In this document: piece by piece, positions 1 to 9,518 of the stretch | Numbering within the stretch: position 1 is the first letter of the stretch | How the letters are laid out: each line of letters opens with the position of its first letter | NCBI GenBank assembly: GCA_038002745.1 | Contig: JBBODD010000002.1 | Location: forward strand, 1-64,000 | Source of the DNA: Bacillus sp. FSL H8-0547 | Lineage (GTDB): Bacteria > Bacillota > Bacilli > Bacillales > Bacillaceae | Length of the DNA stretch: 64,000 bases | Direction of reading: 5' to 3' | Made by a program: the position numbers and the translations under genes | The notes under the pieces: generated by a model | Told to the model about the DNA's origin: nothing | What the model saw: the letters and a program-made list of their open reading frames with translations, nothing else | The model's database searches: none

Positions 1-67
1 CAGCTGGACACCAGAAAAGCGGAATCGCCCTGGAAGCTTCCTTAACAGAGACCCTGAATTTTATATT

Positions 68-157
68 TACTTGCCTCATTAGAAGGTATACTTGAATTTC
101 TTCTTTGTTTACTTGAAAAACCAGTCCCCTTACTTGCCGCTATCCATGGTTTACTTG
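68..157. repeat. Five-copy TACTTG array with exact 21-bp period
   Basis: TACTTG starts at 68, 89, 110, 131 and 152, each exactly 21 bp after the last. The 15 bp between copies are not conserved. On the minus strand the units read CAAGTA, mostly followed by AA or AC. The spacing equals two helical turns and also seven codons; one minus-strand frame stays open across the array and gives a Ser-Lys pair in most units, but it has no good start or ribosome site. No further copy fits the register on either side. Function unknown. Confidence 0.75.
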
Positions 158-210
158 GAAAATCCCAGCTGACTTCCAAATCTGCTAGCCGCCATCATCT
201 CTTTTCCCAC

Positions 211-253
211 AAAAAAAACCGCCCCCCTTCTTCTAGAAAAAGAGAGCGGTTTT
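211..253 (-). terminator. Rho-independent terminator of ftsY
   Basis: An AAACCGC / GCGGTTT stem just downstream of the ftsY stop is followed on the minus strand by a run of eight T. It ends the rnc-smc-ftsY transcription direction before the repeat-bearing intergenic DNA. Confidence 0.8.
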
Positions 254-260
254 CATGTTT

Positions 261-1250
261 TTATGCTTCTTCCACAAGATCCGCAAACAGGCCGTAAACA
301 TACTGTTCTGCGTCAAATTCCTGGAGATCGTCCATTTTTTCGCCTAAGCCGACAAGTTTTACAGGGATGCTTAGCTCATTGCGGATGGCAAGGACGATGC
401 CGCCTTTTGCCGTTCCGTCAAGCTTTGTAAGCACGATGCCTGTGACATTTGTCGCCTGGGAAAACTGCTTTGCCTGCACCATGGCGTTCTGGCCCGTGGT
501 CGCGTCAAGAGCTAGAAGGACCTCATGCGGAGCACCCGGGATTTCGCGCTCGATGACCCGTTTTACTTTTTCGAGCTCGTTCATGAGATTGACCTTGTTT
601 TGCAGGCGTCCTGCTGTATCGCAGATCAGCACGTCCGTTTTTCTTGCTTTTGCCGCCTGAACAGCATCAAACATGACGGCTGCAGGGTCTGAGCCTGCGG
701 ATTGCTTAATTACATCCACTCCCGCACGCTCTCCCCATACTTCCAGCTGCTCAATTGCGCCTGCACGGAATGTATCTCCTGCTGCAAGCAGAACTGATTT
801 GCCTTCCTGCTTCAGCCTGTGGGCAAGCTTGCCGATGGAAGTCGTTTTGCCGACTCCGTTTACGCCGACAAACAGAATCACATTAAGGCGCCCTTCCTGA
901 ATGTCAAGCTTTGGAGACTCTTCCTCTTCTCCTTCATAAATCTCAACAAGCTTTTCAGAAATCACCGATCTTACATCTTTTGAGTCCTGAATATTCCGGC
1001 GCTTTACTTCCATCTTCAGCTCATCTATCAGGTCCATCACTGTCGCTACGCCTACATCCGCGCCAATCAGGACTTCCTCAAGCTCTTCGAAAAACTCTTC
1101 ATCTACTTTGCGGTAGCGGGCAACGAGGTTATTGACGCGTTCTGAAAATGATACTCTCGTTTTCGTCAGCCCTTCTTTAAACTTTTCCGGTGAAGCATCA
1201 GGCTCCTGCTGCTGTGTAAATTTATCTTTTAACTTTTTAAAGAAACTCAC
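261..1250 (-). CDS. ftsY: Signal recognition particle receptor FtsY
   Basis: SRP receptor GTPase that docks Ffh-bound ribosomes at the membrane for co-translational insertion. Visible are a short charged N-terminal region, the NG domain with P-loop GVNGVGKTT (residues 129-137), DTAGR (211-215) and TKLDGTAKGG (275-284). At 329 residues it matches the compact Bacillus form without the long acidic A domain of E. coli. It lies 15 bp downstream of smc, so the two are probably co-transcribed, and it is followed by a strong terminator. Confidence 0.97.
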   Translation of the reverse strand: MSFFKKLKDKFTQQQEPDASPEKFKEGLTKTRVSFSERVNNLVARYRKVDEEFFEELEEVLIGADVGVATVMDLIDELKMEVKRRNIQDSKDVRSVISEKLVEIYEGEEEESPKLDIQEGRLNVILFVGVNGVGKTTSIGKLAHRLKQEGKSVLLAAGDTFRAGAIEQLEVWGERAGVDVIKQSAGSDPAAVMFDAVQAAKARKTDVLICDTAGRLQNKVNLMNELEKVKRVIEREIPGAPHEVLLALDATTGQNAMVQAKQFSQATNVTGIVLTKLDGTAKGGIVLAIRNELSIPVKLVGLGEKMDDLQEFDAEQYVYGLFADLVEEA

Positions 1251-1265
1251 TTAAGCTTCATCCTC

Positions 1266-4200
1266 TCATCTTGATTCGGCAAATTCTTTCGTTTCCTCCA
1301 GGCGGACTGAAACCATCTTGGACACGCCTGATTCCTGCATCGTTACGCCGTATAGTACATCTGCATCTTCCATAGTGCCTTTTCTGTGTGTAATCACGAT
1401 AAACTGTGTATCCTGGCTGAATTTTTTAAGATACTGCGAAAATCTGTGCACATTGGCCTCATCAAGGGCTGCTTCGACCTCATCGAGCACACAGAACGGA
1501 ACCGGTCTCACCTTTAAAATGGAGAACAGAAGGGCGATGGCTGTAAGAGCCCGCTCTCCGCCGGACAGGAGGCCCAGGTTCTGCAGCTTTTTGCCCGGAG
1601 GCTGAGCGACAATATCCACTCCGGTGTTCAGCAGATCATCCGGATTTGTAAGCCTGAGCTCCGCCCGGCCTCCTCCAAAAAGAGCCTGAAATACAGATTC
1701 AAAGTGTGACCTGATCTGAGTGAAGGTCGTGTGGAATCTCTTTTTCATTTCTTCATCCATCTCGCCAATTACTTGATGAAGCGTATCTTTGGCCTCCTGA
1801 AGATCGTTGCGCTGGTCTGTCAGGAAATGATAGCGTTCGGACACTCTCTCGTATTCATCGATGGCGCCAAGGTTAACAGTGCCCAGTTCTTCAATCGCAA
1901 GCTTGATCAGCTTGACCCGTTTTCTCGCTTCTGCAGCATCTGTCTGAAGCTCATACTTTTCTTTTGCCGCTTCAAACGAAAGAAGATACTCTTCGCGAAG
2001 ATGATTGAGCCTGTTATCAAGCTCCACATCGTAACGGTTCAGCTTCACTTCCTCATCCTTCAGCAGCTCTGACAGCTGTTTGTACTGCCTGTTCAGTTCT
2101 TTGACTTCTTTTTCTGCTGTTTCAAGCTGATCCTGAAGCTTCAGACGCTGACTTCTTCTCACAGAGATAAGTTCAATCGTTTTATTTTTATCTTCCCGCT
2201 TTTCTTGTGCTGTTTGCTCGAGTTTTTCTTCCCCGGAAAAATCAGAATTCATTTCATCCTGAAGAAATTCCAGGTCTTCCTTTGCTTCGCGGTATTTTTT
2301 CTGCTGCGCGAGCAATTCCTGCTCTGTCCGTTCAGCAAGGCCGAGCTGATTTTCAAGCGCCTGCTTTTTGCCGGCCAGCACTACTTTTACATCTGTTATG
2401 TCCGACTGAACTTCTTCCTTGGACATTTGCTGACTTGATTTTTTGGCGCTCAGTTCAGCAATAAGCTGATCAAGCTCTCTTTTTTTGCTGTCATCCTTTT
2501 CAAGCCGGAGAGTCAGTTCTTCCTTGCGTTTTACCATTCTGGCCTTTTCTTCCTGATATGATTCTTTTTCTGCATCATAAAGGGAAAGATGGCTGTTAAC
2601 ATTTTTCTCCATCATTTCAATCTCTTTCAGGTCTGACCTCACAGCCCCTGTATCCATGCGGAGCTGTTCACCTTTTTCCCTGAGAGATTCAAGGTTCTTT
2701 TCACCTTCTGATATGGACAGTTTCAGTGATTTGACCTCTTGTTCAAGCTGACTTGTCTTATCGGACATTTCGCTGAACTGTTTTTCGATTGTTTCGAGTT
2801 CACGGCTTCTGCTGAGAAGAGAATTGTTTTTCTGCTTGACTGCGCCGCCCGTCATCGAGCCGCCGGGATTCACAACATCTCCCCCGAGGGTTACAAACCT
2901 GAAACGGTAGTTTAAAAGACGCGCCAGTTCGTTTGCTCCCTTGAGATCTTCTGTCACAATGACCGTTCCAAGTAGGTTTAATACCGCTTTCCGGTAAACA
3001 GAATCATACTCGGTCAAATCAGAGGCAATTCCTTTAAATGAAGGATGGCTCTGAAGTGTCTGCAGATCATGTGCAGATATGGTCCTTTCCTTCATAACCG
3101 TGAGCGGAAGAAATGTTGCCCGTCCAAACGCATGTTTCTTCAAATACGCGATAGCGGTTCTTGCCGCCTGTTCGTTCTCTACGACAACATGCTGGGCTGC
3201 GCCGCCGAGAGCAATTTCAATGGCCGTTTCATAGAGTTTATCCGTTGAGATAAGCTCGGCAATGGCACCGTGAATGCCTTCAAGGTCATTCCTGCGTTTC
3301 AGGATCTCTTTTACTCCCTGGAAAAATCCTGCATAATCTTCCTGCATGGATTCGAGCATTTCCTTGCGCGATTTCGTCTGCTGCAGATACTGATATGCCT
3401 GGTAAAGAGCCGTTTCCCTCTTTTGATAGGCTGCTTTTTTATGCTCAAGGCTTGTCTGGGCGGTTCTGAACGTCTTAATTTGCTCATCCAGATCTGCTTC
3501 AAGAAGGGAAAGCCTGGCCTCAAGTTTACGTTTCTTCTCTTCCGTTTCGCTTCTCTCGCTCAAATACTTTTGATTGGCTTCTTTCAGGCGGCCGGTCTTT
3601 CTTGCCTGCTGCTCAATCTGCTCATTTATGTATGTGATTTCATTTTTCGCCTGGGCTTCTGCATTTAAAAGGTCAAAGTATTCACTTTTAAGCGATTCAA
3701 TCTTTTCTTCCATGTTCTGATCAAAGGAGGACAGTAGAGACTGTTTCTGCTGAAGCTGTTCTTTAAGGTCTGCCACTTCAGACTGCAGAGCTTTAAGCGT
3801 GCGCGACTGTTCTTCTTTTTCCTTTTCGAGCACATCAATGCGTTCTGATGCTTCTTTTACCGCATGCTGAAGCTGGGATTTGTTCTGGCTTGCGTTTTTT
3901 TTCCGTTCTTTCAGAACTTCTTTTCTGCCTTCCAGCTTTTCAAGGTCTTCACTTGCAAGAAGGAGCACCTGCTGAAGATCATTGATGGATTCATCAAGCG
4001 CCTGAGCCCGGTCTCTGACCTGCTCAATATCCGCCTCTTTTTTCTGAACGGCGGCATAAAGGCTGCTTTCTTTCCGTTTTCCGTCTTCTACTGCTTTTGA
4101 AAGAGCTTCCCATTTGTGGTGAAGTTCCTCGATTTCATAGACGGTCAAAGCTACTTCAAACTGCTCGAGTTCTTCTTTTTTCTCCAAATAGTCTTTCGCG

Positions 4201-4832
4201 ATCGAAGCCTGGATTTTAAGGGGCTCTACCTGCCCTTCAAGCTCATGGAGAATATCCTGGACCCGGTTCAGGTTTTCTTGCGTTTCAGCCAATTTGTATT
4301 CGGCTTTTTTCTTTCTCGTTTTATATTTAAGGACGCCTGCTGCTTCTTCAAAGATACTGCGGCGTTCTTCTGCTTTGCTGCTTAAAATTTCTTCTACTTT
4401 TCCCTGGCTGATGATTGAAAAAGCTTCTTTTCCGAGCCCGGAATCCATAAAAAGGTCGACAATATCCTTCAGACGGCAAGTCTGATTGTTTATTGAAAAC
4501 TCACTTTCGCCGGATCTGTAAACTCTTCTCGTAACAGAAACCTCATGATAGTCGATCGGCAAAAACTGATCTCCGTTATCAAGAGTCAGTGTTACTTCCG
4601 CCATGTTGACGCCTTTTCTTGAGTCGCTTCCGGCAAATATGATATCTTCCATTTTCGTTCCGCGGAGAGATTTGGCCGACTGTTCTCCAAGCACCCATCT
4701 GATGGCATCCGTTATATTGCTTTTCCCGCTGCCGTTTGGTCCGACAACAGCTGTGACACCTTTTACAAAATCGACATTCACGCGTTCAGCGAATGACTTA
4801 AATCCTACTATATCCAAACGTTTGAGGAACAT
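1266..4832 (-). CDS. smc: Chromosome segregation ATPase SMC
   Basis: Structural maintenance of chromosomes protein, the condensin core that works with ScpA/ScpB to organise origins. The N-terminal ATPase lobe has Walker A GPNGSGKSN (31-39). Two long coiled coils flank a hinge with Gly-rich GGDVVNPGG near residue 650. The C-terminal lobe has signature LSGGERALTA (from 1089) and Walker B FCVLDE (1113-1118). Full length at 1188 residues. The order rnc-smc-ftsY is the usual Bacillus arrangement. Confidence 0.98.
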   Translation of the reverse strand: MFLKRLDIVGFKSFAERVNVDFVKGVTAVVGPNGSGKSNITDAIRWVLGEQSAKSLRGTKMEDIIFAGSDSRKGVNMAEVTLTLDNGDQFLPIDYHEVSVTRRVYRSGESEFSINNQTCRLKDIVDLFMDSGLGKEAFSIISQGKVEEILSSKAEERRSIFEEAAGVLKYKTRKKKAEYKLAETQENLNRVQDILHELEGQVEPLKIQASIAKDYLEKKEELEQFEVALTVYEIEELHHKWEALSKAVEDGKRKESSLYAAVQKKEADIEQVRDRAQALDESINDLQQVLLLASEDLEKLEGRKEVLKERKKNASQNKSQLQHAVKEASERIDVLEKEKEEQSRTLKALQSEVADLKEQLQQKQSLLSSFDQNMEEKIESLKSEYFDLLNAEAQAKNEITYINEQIEQQARKTGRLKEANQKYLSERSETEEKKRKLEARLSLLEADLDEQIKTFRTAQTSLEHKKAAYQKRETALYQAYQYLQQTKSRKEMLESMQEDYAGFFQGVKEILKRRNDLEGIHGAIAELISTDKLYETAIEIALGGAAQHVVVENEQAARTAIAYLKKHAFGRATFLPLTVMKERTISAHDLQTLQSHPSFKGIASDLTEYDSVYRKAVLNLLGTVIVTEDLKGANELARLLNYRFRFVTLGGDVVNPGGSMTGGAVKQKNNSLLSRSRELETIEKQFSEMSDKTSQLEQEVKSLKLSISEGEKNLESLREKGEQLRMDTGAVRSDLKEIEMMEKNVNSHLSLYDAEKESYQEEKARMVKRKEELTLRLEKDDSKKRELDQLIAELSAKKSSQQMSKEEVQSDITDVKVVLAGKKQALENQLGLAERTEQELLAQQKKYREAKEDLEFLQDEMNSDFSGEEKLEQTAQEKREDKNKTIELISVRRSQRLKLQDQLETAEKEVKELNRQYKQLSELLKDEEVKLNRYDVELDNRLNHLREEYLLSFEAAKEKYELQTDAAEARKRVKLIKLAIEELGTVNLGAIDEYERVSERYHFLTDQRNDLQEAKDTLHQVIGEMDEEMKKRFHTTFTQIRSHFESVFQALFGGGRAELRLTNPDDLLNTGVDIVAQPPGKKLQNLGLLSGGERALTAIALLFSILKVRPVPFCVLDEVEAALDEANVHRFSQYLKKFSQDTQFIVITHRKGTMEDADVLYGVTMQESGVSKMVSVRLEETKEFAESR

Positions 4833-4952
4833 TATGGATCCTCCCTACTATTCTATAAAATCATCCATATTCTATCATAATTTCTGCCCGGCAGGTTTAA
4901 AAACATATGCAAATGGACCTGCTCCCTGCAGAAAATCGCTGCACATAAAGAG

Positions 4953-4974
4953 AACCCCCTTGTATTCGGGGGTT
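4953..4974 (-). terminator. Hairpin terminator after rnc
   Basis: AACCCCC / GGGGGTT stem with an 8-nt loop directly after the rnc stop, followed on the minus strand by a short pyrimidine-rich tail (CTCTTTAT). The tail is poor, so it may act as a partial terminator ahead of smc. Confidence 0.6.
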
Positions 4975-4980
4975 TATCCA

Positions 4981-5712
4981 TTAAAGCGGCTTCAGTTTTG
5001 TCAAGGCTTCCTGTGCCGCGTGCTGCTCGGCCGCTTTTTTTGATTTTCCGCTGCCTGTTCCAAGGATCTCGCTATTTAACGAAACAGTTGCAACGAACTC
5101 TCTGTTGTGGGCAGGTCCTTTTTCCTGAAGAATTTTGTACTCAAGGGATCCTTTGCTGTCCCGCTGGACAAATTCCTGCAGCTGGCTTTTAAAATCCATC
5201 ACATGAGAAAAAGCACCATCATTTATTTTAGGGAAAACGCATTTTTCGAGGAAATGAACCACAGGCTCAAGACCTGAATCCAGATACAGTGCACCGATAA
5301 AGGCTTCAAAAACATCTGCAAGCAATGCAGGTCTTGCTCTTCCGCCTGTCATTTCTTCCCCTTTTCCAAGAAGCACAAGCTTACCGAATGAAAGCTCGTT
5401 TGCAAATGCGACAAGGGACGGTTCACAGACGATCGCAGCTCTGACCTTTGTGAGATCTCCTTCGCTCATTGTCGGATATTTCTTGAATAAAAACTGGGAA
5501 ATCGTCAGTTCAAGTACAGCGTCTCCTAAAAACTCCAGCCGTTCATTGTCTTCATACGGCTTTTTGCGATGCTCATTCACATAGGATGAATGTGTGAAGG
5601 CTTGGTACAATAATTTTTCATTTTGAAACGTATGGCCAATTTGCTCCTGAAATTGTTTGAATTCTGCTTTTTTGACAAACGATCTTCTCTCTCTGTAATT
5701 CATCTTCGGCAT
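4981..5712 (-). CDS. rnc: Ribonuclease III
   Basis: Double-strand-specific endoribonuclease that processes rRNA precursors and small cytoplasmic RNA. The catalytic domain carries the family motif [10 protein letters not shown] (57-66), and a C-terminal double-stranded RNA-binding domain occupies about residues 172-241. The start at 5712 (MPKMNY) is chosen because GGAGG lies 5 nt upstream; an earlier in-frame ATG at 5727 has no ribosome site. Length 243 residues, typical for Bacillus. Confidence 0.97.
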   Translation of the reverse strand: MPKMNYRERRSFVKKAEFKQFQEQIGHTFQNEKLLYQAFTHSSYVNEHRKKPYEDNERLEFLGDAVLELTISQFLFKKYPTMSEGDLTKVRAAIVCEPSLVAFANELSFGKLVLLGKGEEMTGGRARPALLADVFEAFIGALYLDSGLEPVVHFLEKCVFPKINDGAFSHVMDFKSQLQEFVQRDSKGSLEYKILQEKGPAHNREFVATVSLNSEILGTGSGKSKKAAEQHAAQEALTKLKPL

Positions 5713-5767
5713 AATAACCTCCATCACTTAAACAACAGCATCTAACTTGATCTTTTCAAAATGGGAT

Positions 5768-5793
5768 AAAGCCCCGCCTTATAACGGGGCTTT
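5768..5793 (-). terminator. Terminator of acpP
   Basis: AAAGCCCCG / CGGGGCTTT stem immediately after acpP on the minus strand. It separates the highly expressed carrier-protein gene from rnc-smc-ftsY. Confidence 0.75.
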
Positions 5794-5803
5794 ATTTGCA
5801 ACA

Positions 5804-6037
5804 TTACTGTTGACTTTGTATGTAGTTCACAGCGTCGCCCACCGTTGCAATCTTTTCTGCATCTTCATCAGAAATTTCCATGTCGAACTCATCTTCAAGT
5901 TCCATAACAAGTTCTACAACATCCAGGGAATCAGCGCCAAGATCGTCCTTGAAAGAAGCTTCCATTTTCACTTCTGCTTCATCAACACCAAGACGGTCAA
6001 CGATAATTTTCGTTACGCGTTCAAGTACTTCTGCCAT
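5804..6037 (-). CDS. acpP: Acyl carrier protein
   Basis: Carries growing acyl chains on a 4'-phosphopantetheine arm for fatty-acid and phospholipid synthesis. Acidic 77-residue protein with the attachment motif DSLD, Ser37 being the modified residue. A strong ribosome site (GGGAGGTGA) lies just upstream of the ATG. It follows fabG, as in B. subtilis (acpA), and is flanked by its own terminator. Confidence 0.98.
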   Translation of the reverse strand: MAEVLERVTKIIVDRLGVDEAEVKMEASFKDDLGADSLDVVELVMELEDEFDMEISDEDAEKIATVGDAVNYIQSQQ

Positions 6038-6129
6038 AACATTTCACCTCCCCTCAAAGTATTATAGTGTATATCCTTTTAAAAAACTAGCCGAAATCAA
6101 TGATTGCAGAGCATGTGGAACATGTTTTT

Positions 6130-6870
6130 TTACATGACCATGCCGCCATCTACATGAATTGTCTGCCCAGTGATGTAGCTGCTTTTTTCTGAAGCAAGAA
6201 ACACGGCAGTGTGCGCGATGTCTGAAGCTTCGCCGAATCTTGAAAGAGGGATCTGCTTCAGCATTTCATTTTTCACATCTTCTGTCAGTTTATCCGTCAT
6301 ATCAGTCGTAATAAACCCTGGAGCAATCGCATTCACCGTAATATTCCGTGAAGACAGCTCTTTGGCAGCCGTTTTTGTAAGGCCGATGACACCCGCTTTT
6401 GCTGCTACGTAGTTTGCCTGACCCGGATTTCCGCTGACGCCGACAATGGAAGCAATGTTGATGATTCTGCCGTATCGCTGCTTCATCATTTGACGGGTAA
6501 CAGCTTTTGTCGTGAGGAAAACCCCTTTTAGATTAATGTTAATAACATCATCCCATTCGGAATCTTTCATTCTCATTAAAAGGTTGTCTTTCGTGATGCC
6601 GGCATTATTGATTAAAATGTCCAGTCTGCCAAAACGCTCAACCGTTTCTTTTACCATCGCTGATACTGAGTCACTGTCACTGACATCTGCCTGTACAGCA
6701 AACGCTTCTCTTCCAAGAGCTTTAATTTCGTCAACGACCTCATTTGCCTTAGCTTCGCTTCCGGCATAGTTGACCGCTACATTTACCCCGTTCCGTGCAA
6801 GTTCAAGTGCGATGGCCCGGCCGATGCCTCTTGATGCACCGGTAACGAGTGCTGTTTTACCCTCTGTCAT
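6130..6870 (-). CDS. fabG: 3-oxoacyl-ACP reductase FabG
   Basis: NADPH-dependent short-chain dehydrogenase that reduces beta-ketoacyl-ACP in each elongation cycle. Motifs: cofactor-binding GASRGIG (11-17), NNAG (88-91), catalytic Ser141, Tyr154 and Lys158. Its ATG overlaps the fabD stop (ATGA), which suggests translational coupling, and AAGGAGG precedes it. Member of the fapR-plsX-fabD-fabG operon. Confidence 0.97.
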   Translation of the reverse strand: MTEGKTALVTGASRGIGRAIALELARNGVNVAVNYAGSEAKANEVVDEIKALGREAFAVQADVSDSDSVSAMVKETVERFGRLDILINNAGITKDNLLMRMKDSEWDDVININLKGVFLTTKAVTRQMMKQRYGRIINIASIVGVSGNPGQANYVAAKAGVIGLTKTAAKELSSRNITVNAIAPGFITTDMTDKLTEDVKNEMLKQIPLSRFGEASDIAHTAVFLASEKSSYITGQTIHVDGGMVM

Positions 6871-7814
6871 AACTGAACCTCCTTCAGTTTTTGAACGGCT
6901 GCTTCAAATGATGCCATGTCTGAAACAGCTATCACTTCTGCACTCCTGTCGATTTTTTTCACAAGACCGGAAAGAACCTTTCCAGGGCCGATTTCTACAA
7001 ATACCGTTACACCCTGATCAATCATTTCTTTCACTGATTCTTCCCATCTGACAGGTGAATATAATTGTTCAACTAATAAACGCTTAATCTCATTTTTGTC
7101 TGCAACAGGCTTGGCGGTTACATTGGCAACAGCAGGAATGGCCGCATCGTTTATCTCAAGTTCCTCTAAAACACCTGCAAATTTTTCAGCAGCAGGCTTC
7201 ATAAGTTCCGAGTGAAACGGACCGCTTACATCAAGCGGAATAGCGCGTTTGGCACCTTTTTCTTTAGCAAGTGCCGATGCCTTTTCAACGCCTTCTGCTG
7301 TCCCCGAGATCACAATCTGGCCCGGGCAGTTTAAATTCGCAAGCTGGACAGAAAATCCTGATGCCGTTACCTCTTCAGTCACGCTTTTCAGGGCTTCCGC
7401 TTCCATGCCCATGATTGCAGCCATAGCTCCTATGCCTGCAGGCACGGCTTCATTCATATACTCCCCGCGCTTTCTCACAGCGTAAACCGCATCCTCAAAG
7501 GACATCACGCCGCTTGCAACCAAAGCTGAATACTCTCCGAGACTGTGCCCGGCTACATAATCAGGTGAAATACCGCTTTCTCTGAATTTTGACAGGATCG
7601 CTGTACTTGCCGTCAGAAGTGCCGGCTGAGCGTTGTACGTAAGTGTCAGTGTTTCCTGCGGCCCTTCAAACATGATTTCTGAAAGCTTCATGCCGAGTTT
7701 TTCATCTGCCGCTTCAAAAATGGACCGGGCAGCTTCTGACTGATCATGCACATCTTTCCCCATACCGACAGACTGCGAACCCTGACCGGGAAAAATAAAC
7801 GCCAATTTACTCAT
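6867..7814 (-). CDS. fabD: Malonyl-CoA:ACP transacylase FabD
   Basis: Transfers malonyl from CoA to acyl carrier protein, supplying extender units. The sequence shows FPGQGSQ near the N terminus, nucleophile Ser91 in GHSLG (89-93) and the catalytic His201. The start at 7814 is set by GGGGGAG six bases upstream; the longer frame adds seven residues without support. It begins 22 bp after plsX ends. Confidence 0.97.
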   Translation of the reverse strand: MSKLAFIFPGQGSQSVGMGKDVHDQSEAARSIFEAADEKLGMKLSEIMFEGPQETLTLTYNAQPALLTASTAILSKFRESGISPDYVAGHSLGEYSALVASGVMSFEDAVYAVRKRGEYMNEAVPAGIGAMAAIMGMEAEALKSVTEEVTASGFSVQLANLNCPGQIVISGTAEGVEKASALAKEKGAKRAIPLDVSGPFHSELMKPAAEKFAGVLEELEINDAAIPAVANVTAKPVADKNEIKRLLVEQLYSPVRWEESVKEMIDQGVTVFVEIGPGKVLSGLVKKIDRSAEVIAVSDMASFEAAVQKLKEVQL

Positions 7815-7835
7815 GATAATCTCCCCCTCATGCAT

Positions 7836-8828
7836 TTAGTTATCGGCCGACTTTTCAACTGAGTGTCTAATCGTGCCTGTTACATCGTTGCTGACCATTT
7901 CCCGCGCCTGGCGGATGGCGTTATAGACGGCGTTCGGATCTGATGAGCCGTGTGCTTTGATCACCGGCGCTTTTAAACCGAACAGCCCCGCACCGCCATA
8001 TTCGGAATAATCCAATTTCCCTTTAATGACTTTAAGCTTTGGTTTCAGAACAGCTGCGGCAAGCTTTGACTGGAGATTGCTTGTCAGAGCTGATTTCAGC
8101 ATTTTGAACACAGAAAGTGCCGTCCCCTCAATGGTTTTGAGGGCAACATTTCCGGTGAAACCGTCTGTTACAATAACATCCGCGATGCCGTCAAGCAAAT
8201 CCCTTGCCTCTACATTGCCGATAAAATGCAGGTCTGAGCCTTTCAGCAGCTGGTAAGCTGCTTTAGTTAACTCATTTCCCTTCTTTTCTTCCGTGCCGAC
8301 ATTCAGCAGGCCGACACGAGGCTTTTCAATCCCTCTTACTTTGTTTGCATAAATAGAGCCCATAATGGCATATTGCAAAAGCTGCTCAGGTTTGGCATCA
8401 GCGTTGGCGCCGACATCAAGCATTAAAAACCCGTTTCCTTCAATGGTTGGCAGTGTCGGAGCAAGTGCCGGTCTTTCAATTCCCTCGATCCGGCCTACAA
8501 CGAAGAGCCCGGCAGTCATCAGAGCGCCGGTGTTTCCGGCGGAAATGCATGCATCCGCCTCCCCTTCTTTGACAGCGTTCGCCATCAATACCATTGAGGC
8601 ATCTTTTTTTCTGCGGACAGCTCTTACAGGCTCATCCGTTGCTTCAATCACAGTATCTGTATGTACAATCGAAATTCGTTCGTGATTTGTCAGATATTCT
8701 TTTATTAAAGGCTCTTTGCCGTAAAGTGTAATGTTAATATCGCTGAAAAGAGAGACAGCTTTCATTGCGCCTTCTACGATTGCTTTAGGAGCATTGTCTC
8801 CTCCCATTGCATCAATTGCGATCTTCAT
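7836..8828 (-). CDS. plsX: Phosphate acyltransferase PlsX
   Basis: Makes acyl-phosphate from acyl-ACP; PlsY then acylates glycerol-3-phosphate, the first step of phospholipid synthesis. The N terminus [12 protein letters not shown] is the family hallmark and the 330-residue length is standard. It overlaps the 3' end of fapR by 17 bp, so the pair is likely coupled in translation and controlled by FapR through malonyl-CoA. Confidence 0.97.
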   Translation of the reverse strand: MKIAIDAMGGDNAPKAIVEGAMKAVSLFSDINITLYGKEPLIKEYLTNHERISIVHTDTVIEATDEPVRAVRRKKDASMVLMANAVKEGEADACISAGNTGALMTAGLFVVGRIEGIERPALAPTLPTIEGNGFLMLDVGANADAKPEQLLQYAIMGSIYANKVRGIEKPRVGLLNVGTEEKKGNELTKAAYQLLKGSDLHFIGNVEARDLLDGIADVIVTDGFTGNVALKTIEGTALSVFKMLKSALTSNLQSKLAAAVLKPKLKVIKGKLDYSEYGGAGLFGLKAPVIKAHGSSDPNAVYNAIRQAREMVSNDVTGTIRHSVEKSADN

Positions 8829-9411
8829 TGCTGAAACCTGCCTTTTTTATTGTTTTTGAACGGTACATGTCAAATTCTCCTGAAAAGACAAGCTCACTGC
8901 CTACATAGCTTGTGACTTCCACCGTCGTTCTGCCTTTTTCTTCATCAGTATGGGTTACTTTTGCCTTTGCGACTACTCTTTCTTTTTCCTTGACTTGCCT
9001 TGTGAAGCGAATATTTGCCTTTGCTGTAAGCGCAAGGTCGTCATCGATGACCGCCACGGCAAGCGAATTGGCCTGGGCGAATAAATGATGCCCCCGGGCA
9101 ATCTGATTGCGGCTGAATACATGCTCTTTTTTCACTTCAAAAATAGATATCGCAGAAGAATCAAGCTCAAGATCGATAATCTCCCCGATCACTTCTTCTA
9201 ATGGCAGAGATTTCACTTCATCATCGAGCTGCTTTACTGCCACATGCTTTATCCGTTCTCTTAGCTCAGGAATGGAGAGTTCAAGGCGATCAAGTCTGAC
9301 CGTCTGGATACTGACCTGAAATTTATCAGCCAGTTCCTCGTCGGTAATAAAGGGTGTTTCATTTATTGTCTGCTTCAGCAGAGACTGCCGTTCTTTTTTG
9401 GATTTTCTCAT
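8812..9411 (-). CDS. fapR: Fatty-acid and phospholipid regulator FapR
   Basis: Repressor of fatty-acid and phospholipid genes that releases DNA on binding malonyl-CoA. It has an N-terminal DeoR-like helix-turn-helix (about 1-60, [19 protein letters not shown]) and a C-terminal hot-dog thioesterase-like effector domain. The ATG at 9411 gives 199 residues and aligns with remembered FapR N termini (MRxxKRERQ); the open frame runs further upstream but would then include the operator and -10. Autoregulation is shown by the FapR box at 9434-9451. Confidence 0.96.
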   Translation of the reverse strand: MRKSKKERQSLLKQTINETPFITDEELADKFQVSIQTVRLDRLELSIPELRERIKHVAVKQLDDEVKSLPLEEVIGEIIDLELDSSAISIFEVKKEHVFSRNQIARGHHLFAQANSLAVAVIDDDLALTAKANIRFTRQVKEKERVVAKAKVTHTDEEKGRTTVEVTSYVGSELVFSGEFDMYRSKTIKKAGFSNEDRN

Positions 9412-9433
9412 TGCACTAACACCGTCCGCACTC

Positions 9434-9451
9434 TTAAGACTAGGTACTAAT
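9434..9451 (-). promoter_or_regulatory. FapR operator
   Basis: The minus strand reads ATTAGTACCTAGTCTTAA, a close match to the known FapR box (inverted TTAGTACC half-sites). It lies between the -10 and the fapR start, so a bound repressor would block initiation of its own operon. Confidence 0.85.
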
Positions 9452-9454
9452 AGT

Positions 9455-9483
9455 AGTATATAAGCAAATAAAGCAGATTGCAA
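9455..9483 (-). promoter_or_regulatory. Sigma-A promoter of the fapR operon
   Basis: TTGCAA (9483-9478) and TATACT (9460-9455) with exactly 17 bp between them on the minus strand. The -35 is inside the right arm of the recG terminator hairpin, and the FapR operator starts 3 bp after the -10. Confidence 0.8.
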
Positions 9484-9503
9484 GGACTGATTGCAATCTG
9501 CTT
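9471..9503 (-). terminator. Perfect 13-bp inverted repeat ending the sda-recG unit
   Basis: AAGCAGATTGCAA and its exact complement are separated by a 7-nt loop, with TTTATTT following on the minus strand. It lies 16 bp after the recG stop. The distal arm also contains the fapR -35 hexamer. Confidence 0.75.
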
Positions 9504-9518
9504 CTGTCTCAAAATCTC

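Noticed and set aside
68-157. CRISPR array reading of the 21-bp repeats
   Set aside because: The conserved part is only six bases and the spacers 15; no cas gene is in the window.
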